Source: Diprion similis
Taxonomy: Eukaryota; Arthropoda; Insecta; Hymenoptera; Diprionidae
Length of the DNA stretch: 64,000 nt
Direction: 5' to 3'
Assembly (NCBI RefSeq): GCF_021155765.1
Contig: NC_060105.1
Span: 7,543,001 to 7,607,000 of the forward strand
Position 1 is the first letter of the stretch, and each line of letters starts with the position of its first letter. The notes below the pieces were generated by a model. It saw only the letters and a program-made list of their open reading frames with translations, had not been told where the DNA came from and did not search any database. Made by a program: the position numbers and the translations under genes. Below, one piece after another: positions 1 through 14,440 of the stretch.

Positions 1-3000
1 AAAAACATAATAAATAAATAAATAAATAAATAAATAAAAATGCGGATTCCCATACACGTGTATTACATACATATACATATACATACGTATAGATATGACT
101 GTAAGAAATATTCCTACGTACAATGTACATAAATCTAGCACATAGTTTCCCGCTCTACCTTAGGTTCACATACGTGTACATAGGTGTAGAGTAATAATAG
201 CAGCGAGAGGGTGAAACGGGCCGGAGGGTGAAATAAATAAATTCTTTCCGACGAGAGACGCACTTGTACCTGTAGACTCAGCAGGGCATATATACATGTA
301 ACTCTCGCGTGATCATGAATTATAATAACTCTCGTCATTCTTCACAAGAAGTCTGTATAACGTATCCTATGTACATAATGTAAGCGCACATTTATTTTAT
401 ATATATATATATATATATCCGAGCGATACGGCTGTAATATATTAGGTATTACATTCTGTGCCTTTTGCTTTTACCTTTATTCGTTCTCTTCCCTTACCTG
501 CATACCTAATATCAACCTAATATAATCTGCTGCGTATTATAAGTATATGTTTGTATTTCCATTTGTTTGTGTTTTTTCCTAAAATATTGTACGAAAAATG
601 TCTTTGTCATGGTTGCGGAGATGATTGAAACAGAGATTGAATTTTGAGTCCAAATTCTAGAAGTCAAATTCTGATTTCTTCCACGTAACTAATAAGAAAA
701 AAAGTGTGATTTTTTTTTCTTTGTTCAGCTGTGTAAAAGCTAGTCGATTAATATAATTTATAATGAAAAAATCGTGGAAACAAAATGATCCACGCCAATC
801 ATCGTTACAATTCCACGGGTTAATCGTGATCTGCAAAAAGGAAAAACCGGTTCGATTTATCGGTATTATCCGCGTTTCACCCCGTCATGAAATGCAATGG
901 AGGCGACATAAACACGCGCGACGCGAGCCTCACGCAACTGGGACAACGGTGCAATGCCGAGGGGATGATTTACATGTGCCACCCGCACCCTTCTATCCCA
1001 ACTACCATTTCCACGGCTGTGTAGAACGGCGAGATATTCTCGATTTTGAGTGTATGACGCCGTGGGGATGCCATGGAAATGGGAATGGGGATGGAAATGG
1101 GGATGGGGATGGGGATGGGGATGGGGATGGGGATGGGGATGCCGAGGATGGAACGAACGCCGGCTGACCCTTGGCTAATAGAAGTGCTTTATGAGCGAAG
1201 CATTGTCACGCCGATGGTCGAGTGGCGACGATCAGCTCGTGCGTGCCGTTAACAACCAAGTGAACCCCTCCACCCCCCACGTTTATTATCGGTCAACTAT
1301 CAACCCCTTACCCGAACGACCCCCATCTCCATAAACACTCTGGGGGTGTCTTGGGGAAAATTTTCGCTCTAAAGGATCACCTAAATTTTATCGACTTCTT
1401 CTGGCCTCCCTCTCGGAGTGGTTGATCGGTGAAAATTCTATTTGTAATGTACTTTTCAGTCATTCTGTTACGAGGTAGACCCAAATTAAGTACTTTATAA
1501 ATTAATACACATATATCTGCAAGCTGCGAAAATATCTCTTTGAAACGTTGAAAAGCAGAAAATATTAAAATTATGAACGACAGATGATGCTTGGTTTGAA
1601 AAACCATTTCGATATTGTGAAAAATTAAGGAGACCCGTTCGGTTCATATATTTTTCACTATATTCTGTAAATGAAGCGAGAACTCATGCTTCTTATGTGG
1701 TTTATTACGGAATACGATTCTCTATGGATACCCATGAATTCGGACGGCTGTTTTAGAGTCCCGTCATGTCTTTCCCATGAGCGCATCGATTTTGTCCGAA
1801 GACGTGTAATACGTTAAATTATATATTGAATCGGGTATATTCCATTGAATTTTGATTGTATCACGTGGTACTTTAAGAAATCGGAAAATTTTACGCAAAA
1901 AAAAAACAATAATTAGGTCCAACATAATAATATCGAAGAAGAATCGATATATTTTATACGGGCTCTTGGTTACATTATATATTATACGCGCCTCGGAAGT
2001 TTCGCATTTTTCTTATACAATTGACGACGGCTGGGGGTCCGCCTAATTGGAATCGGAAGCCTCGATAAAACGCGCCCGCAGCCTTCATCGCTGAAGTCCG
2101 ATAATTTCGGGACTGAATTATAACCCGATAATGAAAACGCATAAATAATGAGAAAAGTAAGAGAGAGGGCAGAACGACTGCGGGATTTCACAGCGATTAC
2201 ATCGAAATTGTTCGGACCTGGAGTTTTATATTAAAGAGAAAAAGAAGAAGAAAAAAAAAAATACAATGCGACGCGACCATCTTTAGTACATCATTTTTCA
2301 TGGTAAACCTGAAACTCGACGTTTTCAAACAATGAAAAACTCTTCTTGGGTGTAACGTGTTGTACGTACCTTACAAATATTTATTTCTTACACTGTAATT
2401 CGTTGTAATTTGTTGCCCCGAACATTTTACAACAGCATTGGCTACTTTATTATTCTATTTTTATAATATTTACATTACGTTTATACTCATAAACCGCAGA
2501 GTAATAACTGGACCAAATTAACTTGAAAATCTGCATACAATTTCGGTTTATATACACATGAAGATACAGATTGAATATAAGCTTGTAATTTCAATGTAAA
2601 AAAAAAATATACAAAATTGCGTTTCAGACGTTAATTTATACATGTATTTCGTAAAGAAGACAAAAAATGCTCGATGAAAATCGTCGTCGCGAGTTTTCGC
2701 GATGCACGGCCATCGCCATTCGTCAAGACGAACCGACTCTCCGAGTACTGCTGGATATAAATATACCGGGAGTAAAAAATCGCCTCGAGATACCGACTGC
2801 GAGAATCGCGGGGTTAGAGTTTCGAAAAACGTCTGGGCGTAACCAAAGGAGCCAATCTTTTAGTGAGCGGATGAAATTACTTACCCTGCCTGGCTCTGCA
2901 CGTCGGACGGATAAAAATGTACCTGCAACGTTTCGTCCGAGTGTGCGAGGTTTTCATCCGACGCTGCGGTTGTGCGCACTGGGTATACAAAACAGCGACA

Positions 3001-6000
3001 GACGAAGAAGGTGATCCTGGAATCGCCATCAGCAAACGACTTACCTGGAAGCAATTAACAAGAGGTCAGACGTTTATAGTAGGATTTCGAAGATGCGATG
3101 TTCAGTTATGATAGGGGGGAAGGGGGGGGGGGAGTGATTTTTTACGACTGTGTTATTCAATCGATAAATTTCTCTCATCGATTTATGCAGGTACTCAATA
3201 GTTTTATAATAAACGTTATATATATATATATATATATGATTGACGAATAACGAGGGTTAATTTTAGAGGAAAACTCGACTGAAACTCGGAATGAAAAATA
3301 ACGGTTCTGCAAAAAAAAAACGATAGAAAAAAGCAATCCCAACGTGAGTGAATGTGTATCGGTGTTTGTCCCATTTGTCAAAGTTTACTCGGACCGAGCG
3401 TTTTTCCCGGGGTGGATAAGCGGCGTGAAAAAGCAGGGCGGGAATCGGGGTCGTCGAAACAATGTTGCACTGATATAATGCGTGTATTAACGATTCGAGG
3501 TAGAGATTAAAAAATGGCATGGATTCTACGAAAGCGGAATATTAAGCTGGTAGAATTCATGCAATTTTTTTATTTCTTAGTCGAATGAAAATCTGTTGGA
3601 GTATTTTTGGTCGGAATTGGGTATATAATGGGGCTGTTGAGCCCTTTTTCACGTTTGAGATAAGTAAGTGGACTTCGATACTTGGAGGTATATCTATATG
3701 TACTCAACGACTCCTAGGAATCCAGCTAGCAAAATGGTCGGCATTATTATGAAGCCTCGAGAGTAACGGGGCAAAACCGCTAATTACTACGGAGGAAAAC
3801 TTGACTGCGGAGAAATTAGAGGCTATACTTGTATGAGTGCAGATGGAGACTCTAGATGGCAACACGCCCACAAAGCTAGACGATTCTCCTCCGGGGAAAA
3901 GCGACTTTAAAACCCGGCCTCGAGTAGAATAAGAAGACGTTGCTCATTTGCGGCACGGCTCGCTGGAAGCTCGTTATGAAACGCATGTTCCACGAAATAG
4001 CACGAAAGCGGGATAAAATATCAAGTAGAACTCCAGAGAGGGGAGGAAATTTTCGTTTTTGCGTGGAATTCGCCATACCCAGCTTAAAATTCCGCAACTA
4101 AATTCGAGGCAGCGACGTTTACTTGGAAATCAGACGATGGATTCGAGTCATTGACATTGGTTTCGAGTAATTGATTCGTTTTATTGAATTTCATAAATTT
4201 CCAACGTACGATTTTTAGTGATTTCTGGATCGGACAGAATCATAGGAAATCACAACTAATTTCTGGAAATTATAGAAGATCATCTAGAACGCTGAGCAAA
4301 CAATTTGAATCAATCGGTGAACTGGAAATAAACGAAGGAACGATATAATATGATGAAAATCAATGGAACATCAACGGATTGAAACGATTTGGCACTCACT
4401 GCAAGACTTACAAGGACATCTATGATTTCCAACACTTTCCCTGAGATTTCTTCACCACTGTCGTGTGATTTCAAGTAATTTGCAATTGTTTCCAACGATT
4501 TAAGGTATTTTGATTGATTGCAAGATTAAAAAAAAAGTTCTCTCTTCCAAGAAATTTCCGACCTTATTCTCACATGTAACAAAAAAGTTTCTAGACATTC
4601 ACGTTCGTCATTTAGATAAATAATTGCTCTGATTGCGACATTTTCACATTAGTTCTAAGTGCGAGGCTTTGACCACGGTAAGAAAGAGTGACATTTCACT
4701 CGGTCGGTAAAGACTAATTACAGCATCTTCTTAACTTAAACCTCATACTGAATTAATGCCAATTATCCAGAGTCGCCTGGTTTACCGGTAAGCAACAGCA
4801 GCATTGGTCGTCAAAATATTGTCTGCAGATATTACTGCGCTGTCGCTTCTCTCTTTGCCCTTCCTTTCCTCATCTGCTTCTCCCTCCCTCGTTCAGGGAG
4901 GATAATCGCCACAGTGTGCCAACAACATAACGGCGATACACGCGAGGGTACAATGGGCAATGAGCATCCCTGACCCAGATCGCGAAACACCGTTCTTCGG
5001 GGTGCTGCTGGAATTGTTGCGATGGATCGAGGTGCATGACGTACTTTGGAGACGAACAACTGCGTCGCGAGAAGAAAAGAGGAGAGGAGAGGAGAGGAGA
5101 GCCTTGCATCCGGAAACGTGGTTATAATCGCGACGAAGCTCTTTTCAATGCTGCATGATATGCCGTCTGTCTGCGAAGCCGGAAATAGAACGCAGTAGAT
5201 ATACTGAGGGACACCTGGTGGGAGTGGGTATCAGGGTGGGCCATGTCCGAATTACTTCACCCTCACCCCCAAAGAGTAATCATGTTGTAATATAGAAAAA
5301 AAATCAGGATAAATACAATAATTTTCCGATAACTCCAACAAGCCCCGCCAGGCAGTCGAATTTTTTTTAAGAAAGCAATTAATTACTTTAAAACTGTGTA
5401 TTATGAAAAAATTTTATGTGGCTATCCTGTAGGAAATTTAATGCTCTACAGAAAAGATCTCTTGTAAAATTTTCGTAAATTTAATATTTATCACGTTATC
5501 AGCGAAACAAAAATCAGTGTTTCATACCAACGCGTGTATTTAAGTAACATTGAAAATTAAAGAACGCTGAATTATAGATCGATCAGATTTTGAGTTTCGC
5601 ATCAAATTTCATTTCTTAGAATATGGAAAATTGCACAAACTTTGTCAAATGTACATGTCTACATCGAAATTTATAGTAGAACTTGAATTACTTTCGATAT
5701 AGCATATATTACGTAAAGTGATTTTGTTTTTGCCATCCAACAAAAAAACAAAAAAATTATCTTACCGGGGATATTTTCGAATGTCACATAATTAAGGTCA
5801 AAGTTTTAAAGATTTCATGATTATTGTAATCACAATAACCGCGATATGATTATGAACGATTACAATAATAAAGAATGATTAGTAAATTGCATACATTTTC
5901 ATGATTACAACGCGATTAAATTGATTACAAAATTACTACAATAAGGGGTGACAGAATGACTGATTTATCGGCCGACCCCTCGAGTTCAATCATTTCGAAC

Positions 6001-8792
6001 GTTCTAATGACAAAACCTTTCCTCAAATTGTTGATCAGTTTAGTTCGCCTCATTCGAATTTGCTGACATTTACAGTCGTGTTCAAAGTAATTGTAAAAAT
6101 TTCATCAGAGCTGTATAAGTTTTTCAAAACAGTTATTTTTTTCTTCGTTCCCATATTTTACTTCGTCAGACTTTAGATCCCATTCATCCTCATTGCGAAT
6201 CAACTCGAAGTCCGGTCAGTTACAAGAAGAAATTTCTGCATCAACAATTTCCAGGGACTAAAAGTTCTCGTTGCGAGCCCTAAACCAAGGAAGGGAACGA
6301 AACCCTCGATGCAAGGGTTGAATCAAACGCTGCAAATGTCCAGCGGCCCAAAATGGCGTATAATTAAAGGTAATTTAAGCCCAGCTGTAGAGTTCAATTA
6401 GCGAGTAAAGCCCGAGGTCCGGATCAGTTTTGGCCGTGAGTTTTCGACTCTGCGCAGACGGGGGTGGGAGGCAAAGAAGACGAGGAGGAAAACAACGTCA
6501 CGATCATCCGTTTGCCCCGCGAGCACCGCCACCTTCTATGGGGAAGTTTGATTCCCGTATTCATGCAGCGTATGAGGTCCGGAAACTGAGCGTTCTCGGA
6601 GGGCCGAACTCGACCCTTCCGGTTTCCCGACTCTTCCACACCCGAATAGTTCACCGTCGTACGTTTTGCGTTAAACCGGCCGGAAATTCGGCGGGAAAAT
6701 TCAAAGCCGTCTCCAAACTGTTTATCGAAAATTCGCAAATACACCCTTGCATATAGGTATATTAGACTGTACCGAAAAATCGAGTTTTGCAGAATTTGAA
6801 GCTGTTCGGTCATTGTCTTATAGAGGATACAAAATGAGAGCAATGCTAAGAATCGTGTTGAGATCGGTTCGTATTTAGGGGTCGTGGAAATCAAAAATGT
6901 GTTTTTTGGATGGTTGATGTCGTTTTCAGACATGAAAATTTATTGCTCGAACGTGTTACGTTATCGTTACGATTTTTTGTTAAAACTCAGCAAAATACAT
7001 AATATTTAATATTTCAAAGCTGTTAGGAAATTGATATTCATTTACTGTTATGATCGTTAAGCGAAATTTCTAACGAGTCGATTTTCATTTCTTCAAAAAT
7101 AGGTTACGTTTTTCTGTAATCCAACTGGATGTTATGGTAAGTTTTAGTTTTAGAATAATGTACAGTACATAGAAGAACAGTAATTGATGAAAAGTTTTCA
7201 AATTTAAACTGCTGTTAACGTAAATAATTGAATTTTCTGGAAATATTATCAGAAACGATTTTACATTTTTCAGGATATATTAATTTTTTTACGGTGACAG
7301 AAGCGAAAAAAAAAGGAGAGTTGAAAAGTACGAGTACAAATTTGTAATCTCAAAATATATTAATTACTGAATATCGTATATACTTCAGGGATATGAATAC
7401 ATAGGTACTCTTAAAAATCGAATCAAATTCGCGCGCGATCGCATCGTAAAAATTTTTATTTCGCGTTCCAGAGTCAATATACATTGCATTCCTGTTGCCA
7501 TTTCATTATTTTTTCCCGTCAATTACCATATATATTATATAGAAAGGGATTTTTGGGGCAGGAAAAACCAATCAGCTAAGCGAAGTTTCGTTGCTTCAGG
7601 GAAGAGGAGGAGAAGGAGGAGGAGGAGGTGTTGAGATGAAGGGGCGGATGAAAGGGGGTGAAATCCATGATGTAAACTTAGTTAGGTGAAACTTTGCGCT
7701 CATAACTGGGTGATTATATCGACTCACTGTTCGGCAATTAGGCGCGACTGCTTGGCAGGGTAACGATAATTTGACAACAGCTTTGAGCCGACATCGTATC
7801 GCGTACATCATGCGATGCCCGGGAACGGATAGGGGGAAAGGAAGATAGAGAGAGGGAGGTAAGGATATTTGTATTGTGATTCGCGTTAAAGTCTTATCGG
7901 CTAAAGTGTGCCTAATACACCAGGATGACAAAGTTTTCCTTGTTAATCCTGACCTGTTCGGTTTCGATTAGGCGCAATTTTCAAGCCAGCTGAATTTCCG
8001 GCCCTGCATTCCTCGTCATTTCACGCGCCACTGTCGTTTGTTCAAAAATATTAGGCGAGCGATGCAGGGTGAAAAATCAGAGGCAAGAATAGCGATTAAA
8101 AAACGGTAATATCTTGAGCAACGAAAAGAGAAGCAAAAGAGCAATTATCCACACGGTAATAAAAACAAGGACGAGGATATTTCGGTCCTTTGCTTCTCGA
8201 AATTTCATCCCTTCGCCGTAAAATACCAAAATTTTTCCAGCACCCACCGCGGTCGTGAAAATTTAACTTTAAAAGTCAGCGCGTAGTGACGTTAAAGAAA
8301 CAAAAATTGTTCCGACACCTGTGAAGAGTGTAAAAAAAAATCGTAAACGAATCTTGAAATTTATCGAAATCATGCGACCAAATATTTCCCTGAAAATTAG
8401 AAAAACTTTATGAATTTCAGAGACTCGATTTTCGTATGACAACTAGAGTCAGTGCTGGATGTTTTTCGGCCCATTAAATCCCGCGTTTGCTCTCAACTTG
8501 CGAGCTTTGCGAGCTTGGCCGTGGAACTGACTACACGTCACATTTCCACAGCTTGTTACTCTAACGCTTGAAGATTATTTCCGGACGCTATTCAAACCGC
8601 TACGTCATTCGGTGACCGCAATCCCGGCTTTACGCCACAGTGACGTTTATCATACTATGGCCAACGCGATTTCCTCACGACGTTTGTGACCTCGGTCCAA
8701 AATTTTTAAAGTCAACATATTTTTATCGTAGGATACGTGCAAGTTTGTACTAAAAATTTTCTTCGTACCTCATTTGTAGATTTTAATATATA
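1..8792. other. Non-coding AT-rich stretch, no recognised gene
   Basis: No reading frame here resembles a known protein, and the longer ones are low-complexity or lack splice-site support. The stretch holds simple repeats: an AAAT-type run at 5-40, TA runs near 397-418 and 3215-3237, the GGGGAT hexamer array at 1072-1140, a G-rich tract around 3113-3133 and a GAGGA run near 7600-7630. It may be intergenic or part of a large intron of a gene lying outside the window; the sequence does not decide. Confidence 0.6.
1072..1140 (+). repeat. GGGGAT hexamer minisatellite
   Basis: About eleven copies of a six-base unit, GGGGAT with GGAAAT and GGGAAT variants at the left end. The copies become uniform toward the right. 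Because six is a multiple of three, one frame stays open and would read Gly-Asp/Asn dipeptides, but nothing else supports translation. Confidence 0.85.
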
Positions 8793-9137
8793 TTCAGGGT
8801 GACCATAAATTTTTGGGAAAAAAATTCCACGACATTTCCAGGAACTAAAATGCAATTTCCCTGACATTTCCCGATTTCTAGTAAGTTACTAAAACCTAAA
8901 TCGTTCAGGTTATAAACTCCATATTCCGTTAAAATTCAATTCGAATTGACGAAAAATATTGCGTACAAAAAATCAGTTTAAGCTAATTTATTTTCTCGAC
9001 GGGAAAAAGTAAACTTGCTACCGAAAAAAATCATTTCTTATTCCCATGATGAAAAGCTGATATTTTCATTAATTTCCATGACCATATTAAAAATCCCCAG
9101 ACAATTCCAAGGTTTTCAAGTGTATGGCCACCCTGAA
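8793..9137. mobile_element. MITE-like element with 15-bp TIRs, TA-flanked
   Basis: The left end (8793-8807, TTCAGGGTGACCATA) and right end (9123-9137, TATGGCCACCCTGAA) are inverted copies with one mismatch. Both are bordered on the outside by TA (8791-8792 and 9138-9139), which fits a TA target-site duplication as in Tc1/mariner-type insertions. The inside is non-coding and carries degenerate copies of a CATTTCC/TTTCCCTGACATTTCC motif. No transposase is present, so any mobility would have been in trans. The superfamily assignment is inference from the TA flanks only. Confidence 0.6.
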
Positions 9138-11164
9138 TACAAGCAATGACGACGATTTTTCAAAAATATTTCGTTAGGTCAACGCTGCTAAATTTCAACT
9201 GCGTACAAACGTATCAAAAGAAAATGTGTTTGTTGAGAAATATTATAAAGCCAGCAAAAAAGCGAGCTGATTTCCAAGTAAATTGTTACAAGACTCATCT
9301 AAAATCCAGAAAAAAAAGATCATGAATAGACGGAGAGGATATAGAAGAGAGAAGGAGAGATTCTCTTCTCGCAGATAATGAAAAATTTCCCGTCAACCGT
9401 TGTACCTACTGCCGCGGCTCGATCTGCACCCACCCGCGGTAACTTTTCATAAACTTAAATGGACGAAATTAAATTTGATGTTGGCGTTACTCGAGAGGGG
9501 CTTCCTATAAACTGAAAAGTTGCCTCCGGTAAGTTAGAATCGCCTCGTAAACCGTCCGGCACTTCGATACATGTATAGACATGTATAGACCGTCTGCTTG
9601 CTGCTCCCCCCCCCCCCCCCCCCTCTTTCCTCAACGTACGCCTTCTTCACTAAACCCTCGTTCGAACCCCGCGGAATTACGTCGTTCCGTCATCCCTTAC
9701 ACCGGTAGGCATATAAGAATGATCATCTTCTCGAAGGGAGAAAGGATAGAGAGATAGAGAGAGAGAGAGAGAGGATGAGAGGAAAGGTTTAGCTATATCG
9801 TGTGCAAAATTGTATAATAATTGTTACAATTTTTAAGTAATGAAAATCTACATTCTTGAACAAGAAGAGAAAAATAAATTTCCAAGATAATTATGAACCC
9901 TGAGCAGATGCGAGTTATTCGAAATTAAAAATGAAAGTATCAGTTATTCCATCGATAATTGTGAAGAAACGAATGTCTAATAATATACCTTGGAAATAAG
10001 AAAGGCTAGCACAATCATTGTCAATATTTGATCGCAGCGAGAGCGAGGAGCGCGGAAAGTTCAGAGTAAATAAGTAAAAACCGTAATATATATATATATA
10101 TATATATGTATATCTTTCCAATATGTTTATATACTGCAGAAACGTGTGACGGAGGTAGCAAATGAAGGAAAACACAATTCAATATTGTGGCGGGATATCG
10201 CGAACCGTCGTGAATGCGTGACAATTAACGCGAAGCACGGATTCGGAAAATCACTTACAAGCGAGCCGTGACGGCGGAGAATTGCGAAATGAGATTGCGG
10301 TCCGCGCAAAAGGAACTCTCGCCTATATACATACATACGGTAATATAAAGAGAAGTTACCGTGATAAAATATTGTTAATTAAAAAAAATAAATAAAGAAA
10401 GAAAAATCGTACACTTCGTTCATTGCACCCTGCTCCTTGCACCCTTCGATCCTTCACACCTAAACAGCCTTGGAAAGAGAAATTGACTGTTGAATGAAAA
10501 GAATCAAGAATTGTACCATCGCAAGAAAAAATTGTAACCTTAAGCTATTAATTTAATGTCAGAAAGACTCTTCCAAAGCTATTATTATACGAGTTGCTCA
10601 TATTCGTTTTTGCAAATGCAGAAATACGTTGAGGGTCATCGTCGAAAAAAATTTTCACCTCCCTATCGCGTGTCCAGTTTTGTTTTACATTTTTCGTATT
10701 TTGAAACAAATAAAACCAATATGCATTGACTCAACACTGTCCGAATAAGGTTAAAAAAATTTTGAGTGAGTACAAAATCACGAGATAATTGAAAATTAAA
10801 AAACTTATCTCTAATCCTGTTTCTTTCTAATTTTTTCCTACTGTAATAAATACGATTTTTATTCATTTGAGCAGACAGAATAGCTCGAAGGATTTGCGCC
10901 GGCTATAATCTTGAAAGAATATCGACGAAGAACTAGCGGAATTTGTTCTGAAAATTTGAGAATTCACGGCGGGCGCTCGTATATAAGCAAGCAGCGAGCG
11001 GGCGGATAAAATCGGCGAGAAAAATTCAAGCCACGAAGCATGCGGATGCTGTGTGGGACCTTTTTTACGACGCTACTCGAAGCTTGACCCGCCTCCCAAT
11101 TTTCCAAAGCTTGTCGAGGAAGTACGCTCTTGGAAGTAAGCCTCGTCGACCTGTGTATACCCAT

Positions 11165-11200
<36 letters not shown>

Positions 11201-14200
11201 TATCCTAGACTTATAAGTTTGAAAAGTTGGAAATTTTCTGCACGCAAGATTAGAAATAATTTTTTCAACCAAATTCTCCGAGTTTTCAGATTAAAAACGA
11301 CGAGAGTTTGTTTGCGTATTTTAAGTTAGTGAATTTTGTATGTAGAGGAAATGTGAAAAATATTAATTATGTACACGATTATTGATTTATGGCGGAAAGA
11401 GGCGCGTCGAAAAAGTTTACAAGCCTCAGAGTTCGATTTTGTTTATCGGTTTTTGGCATCACATACATTGAAATAGACTTTCACCCTCTTTTATAATTAT
11501 ATAATTTAAAAAATGATGGGCATATACGTATATTTTTATTCTGTTTAAATTCTGATCAATTACTTATAACTGCAATTACGAATTCGAAAGGAACATATGA
11601 GCTTGCTGCTGTTGTTACATAACGATTGTCATGTAACGTGTGTGATAGGAAAACTGGATGAAAACATCGCGATTTTCAATTCTGCTGTTACATGTATACC
11701 CACGTGCTTCGTAAATGAAGCGCGGATGCACAATAACCGTAAATTGAAGAGAACTTTTCGCATCGAAAAGCTGCAGCAGCCTGACAATAACGCAAGATTT
11801 ACCTCCTCCCTTCCTTTTTGCGATATTATATGCGGTACACATTCGTAATACAAACACGTTTCGGGGTTCTTTCGAATTCCATATTGATAATAGCCTCGCG
11901 AACGAGGTATATCTGCACGGGAGAGAATGAAAAATAAACAAATAAAGAAACGTAGCTTGTAAATGAAATTGAAACGGTGCTTTTTGCAGGAGAGAGAGAG
12001 AGAGAGAGAGAGATGAAAAAAATTATACAATATTTTTGCGAGCTATCTCCTTCCGTTTTTATACATATACATATATACATATATTATATTATACGCGGAG
12101 TTATATTAAAAGTGTGTTTTTAACGATTGGTTTTTCATTCCGAATATTCATTTTAAACAATTCAATTTTCTTTTTTCTTTCCAGCTCTTCCTTGCAGATA
12201 CTTCTATTTTCCTTTCAAATAATTGAACCCGACTGAAAAAGCATTTAGTATATTTCTATGCCGGGTCGCGGTGGCGAGAACAGCCATCGCAGGATGCGGG
12301 AAGAGGGCGCAACTTCCAGTTCATAAAATTATTCAATTATCGGGTTTTTCCCTCCGCTTCGCCGGCGGATGGTGCTTCGCGGAAAACGACTCAATGAAAA
12401 TAGAACGTTTCATGCTGCACCGAGTCACTGCACAGACTGCACGCCGAGTCATAGAAAAGGAATATTGCCTCGTTGTAACCGAGTTGAAAGTTACTAAAAA
12501 TTCAAGATTATTAATCCAGAGGAATACCGCGATCTCAAAATCAGCACTAAAATCTGTGTAGATATTTAAAAAAAAATCTGCTACCATCAAAACGCGAGGA
12601 ACCTTGCGAAGATTTTTGTCTAATTGTAAGACAATTCGACACCTTATTTCTATAATTAAATACGCTGAGACCAGATCAATTTACGGTAGAAATTACTAAG
12701 CTTTTCTCTCATGATAACAACGTCCCAGGTAGAAATCAGCGGTCAGCACTAGGCTAGAAATAATCGATGCATTGATTAATCGACTCAAAAAAAAATCATC
12801 GAACACGAATGGATTGAATCGTAAAAAACTAATCGATTTTTTTTTTTTTTTTTTTTTTTGATGCGACGCATAAAAAAAAACGCATATAGTAAGCACACGT
12901 GTCGCAAAACAGCGTGAAACGTTTTGCGTTATTGTCCGAAACGTACGGCAATTAATGGAAACGCATCCTGCATCGGGTTGTTTGACGTTCAAGCCGTTCC
13001 ATGATCTCGTTAATTAACAAAAACTCCGTCAGTCCCTGATATTTACACTTACCTGTATACGCAGTTGCGTGTTTACAGATAAAACATGGTTAAAAATGGA
13101 TAAAACTTTTTGCATGGTTACTTGCTTTTTCTCACGAGGCTGAAGTTATTAACGTTATTGGAATGATTAACGTTTCGGAAAATCGTTATTTCACAGTTGC
13201 AGGAACTTATTTTGAAGCTTAACTATCTCAAAGTCACTATAAACTTGCAAAATAGCTATTTTGCACCCCAATGTATCGTTACGTCAGTCTTACTATATAG
13301 ATAATTTTTTATCTCGGTTCAAACGAGCGACAAATGACGTTCTATTTTCTGTTCTTTAATTCCTTAATTATTTTTAACTCCCTTGTTAAAAAAAGGTCAT
13401 AATTCAACATCCGCGGCAGCCAATTTCTCAGCAGATTTCCCTCGGTTGAAGTGAAAAAGAAATAAGAAAAACTTAGACGAATTTTTTTCCACAGTCGTCT
13501 AAGCTGGAAATTTAAATACATTTAGTCCCTAGTAAAATTCTGAAATTTTTTACCTTTCGGAATGAGTGATACGAAATTCGTGGGTATGGATTTCCGCCTA
13601 TAATTCCTGTATTGCACAAAGTAAACGATCGTCCAAATGATGGTAACAACTGGCATCCACATCGTAAAATATATATAAACTATATATGATAATTATTTCT
13701 CAACACATTATAATAAAAAAAAAAAAAAAAATGAAACTATAAGACTGAGAATACGACCCTGAATAAAAACCCTTGCAATTCGATTACCACCCCCTAAAGT
13801 CGATTATGCAATACGAGAATCGTTGTGAAGATAATGAAATAGGAATCGTCGCATAACGCGTGCGTATAATTGTAACCTCGGGGTGAATTTTCAGATCGTT
13901 TGATCTAATTAAGCGCGACGAATTCCTTCACACTCGTTGTTTCGTCGTTAATCGTTGTAACGTTTCCCTCGAAAGTTTGGATATCACGCCGGTACTTTCG
14001 TTTTCGTTTTACACATGACACTGGCCCTCGTCCAAAGCCACGTGCGTGAAATTCACGGCGATAAAAACGCAATGAATTCGCGAATTTCCTCAGATTCGCG
14101 CGCGATTCGTTTCCGACCTGCACTAATACTAAAGTTATCCGAGGGAGCTTCTTACCGACTCGTAAGTCCGCCCTACATACTGCAGCATGCGTATATGTAT

Positions 14201-14440
14201 AGCTGCGCCATGCATCGGCTAACTCAACTAACCCTACCTGCCTCGTCTAATACGATCAAGTGGTACGAGGCGTGTCGAGAAGGCGATCTATCGCTATCTT
14301 ATTGGCAACTAAGCCCTTGCTTGGGCTAATTATATCAGGGATAAGCTCGGCCATACGGCGACACGCGGCGCTGAGTGTGAGATTGAAGATAAATAACCTC
14401 CGACGAGTTTTTGATATTCCGGAAAAATTTTTGATTTTTT
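9138..14440. other. Non-coding stretch with simple repeats
   Basis: No recognisable gene. It contains a poly-C run of 18 (9606-9623), GA tracts near 9745-9773, 11167-11196 and 11991-12013, a TA run at about 10085-10107, a poly-T run near 12838-12859 and poly-A near 13714-13730. The duplicated 11-mer ACATGTATAGA lies near 9571-9590. Open frames over these tracts are repeat artefacts. Confidence 0.55.

Noticed and set aside
2667..3014. 115-residue plus-strand frame
   Set aside because: No family resemblance, no splice or promoter context, and a second overlapping frame is equally open.
9640..9690. GTTCGAACCCC resembling a tRNA T-arm
   Set aside because: The flanking bases do not form the T stem, and no D arm or anticodon arm can be placed upstream.
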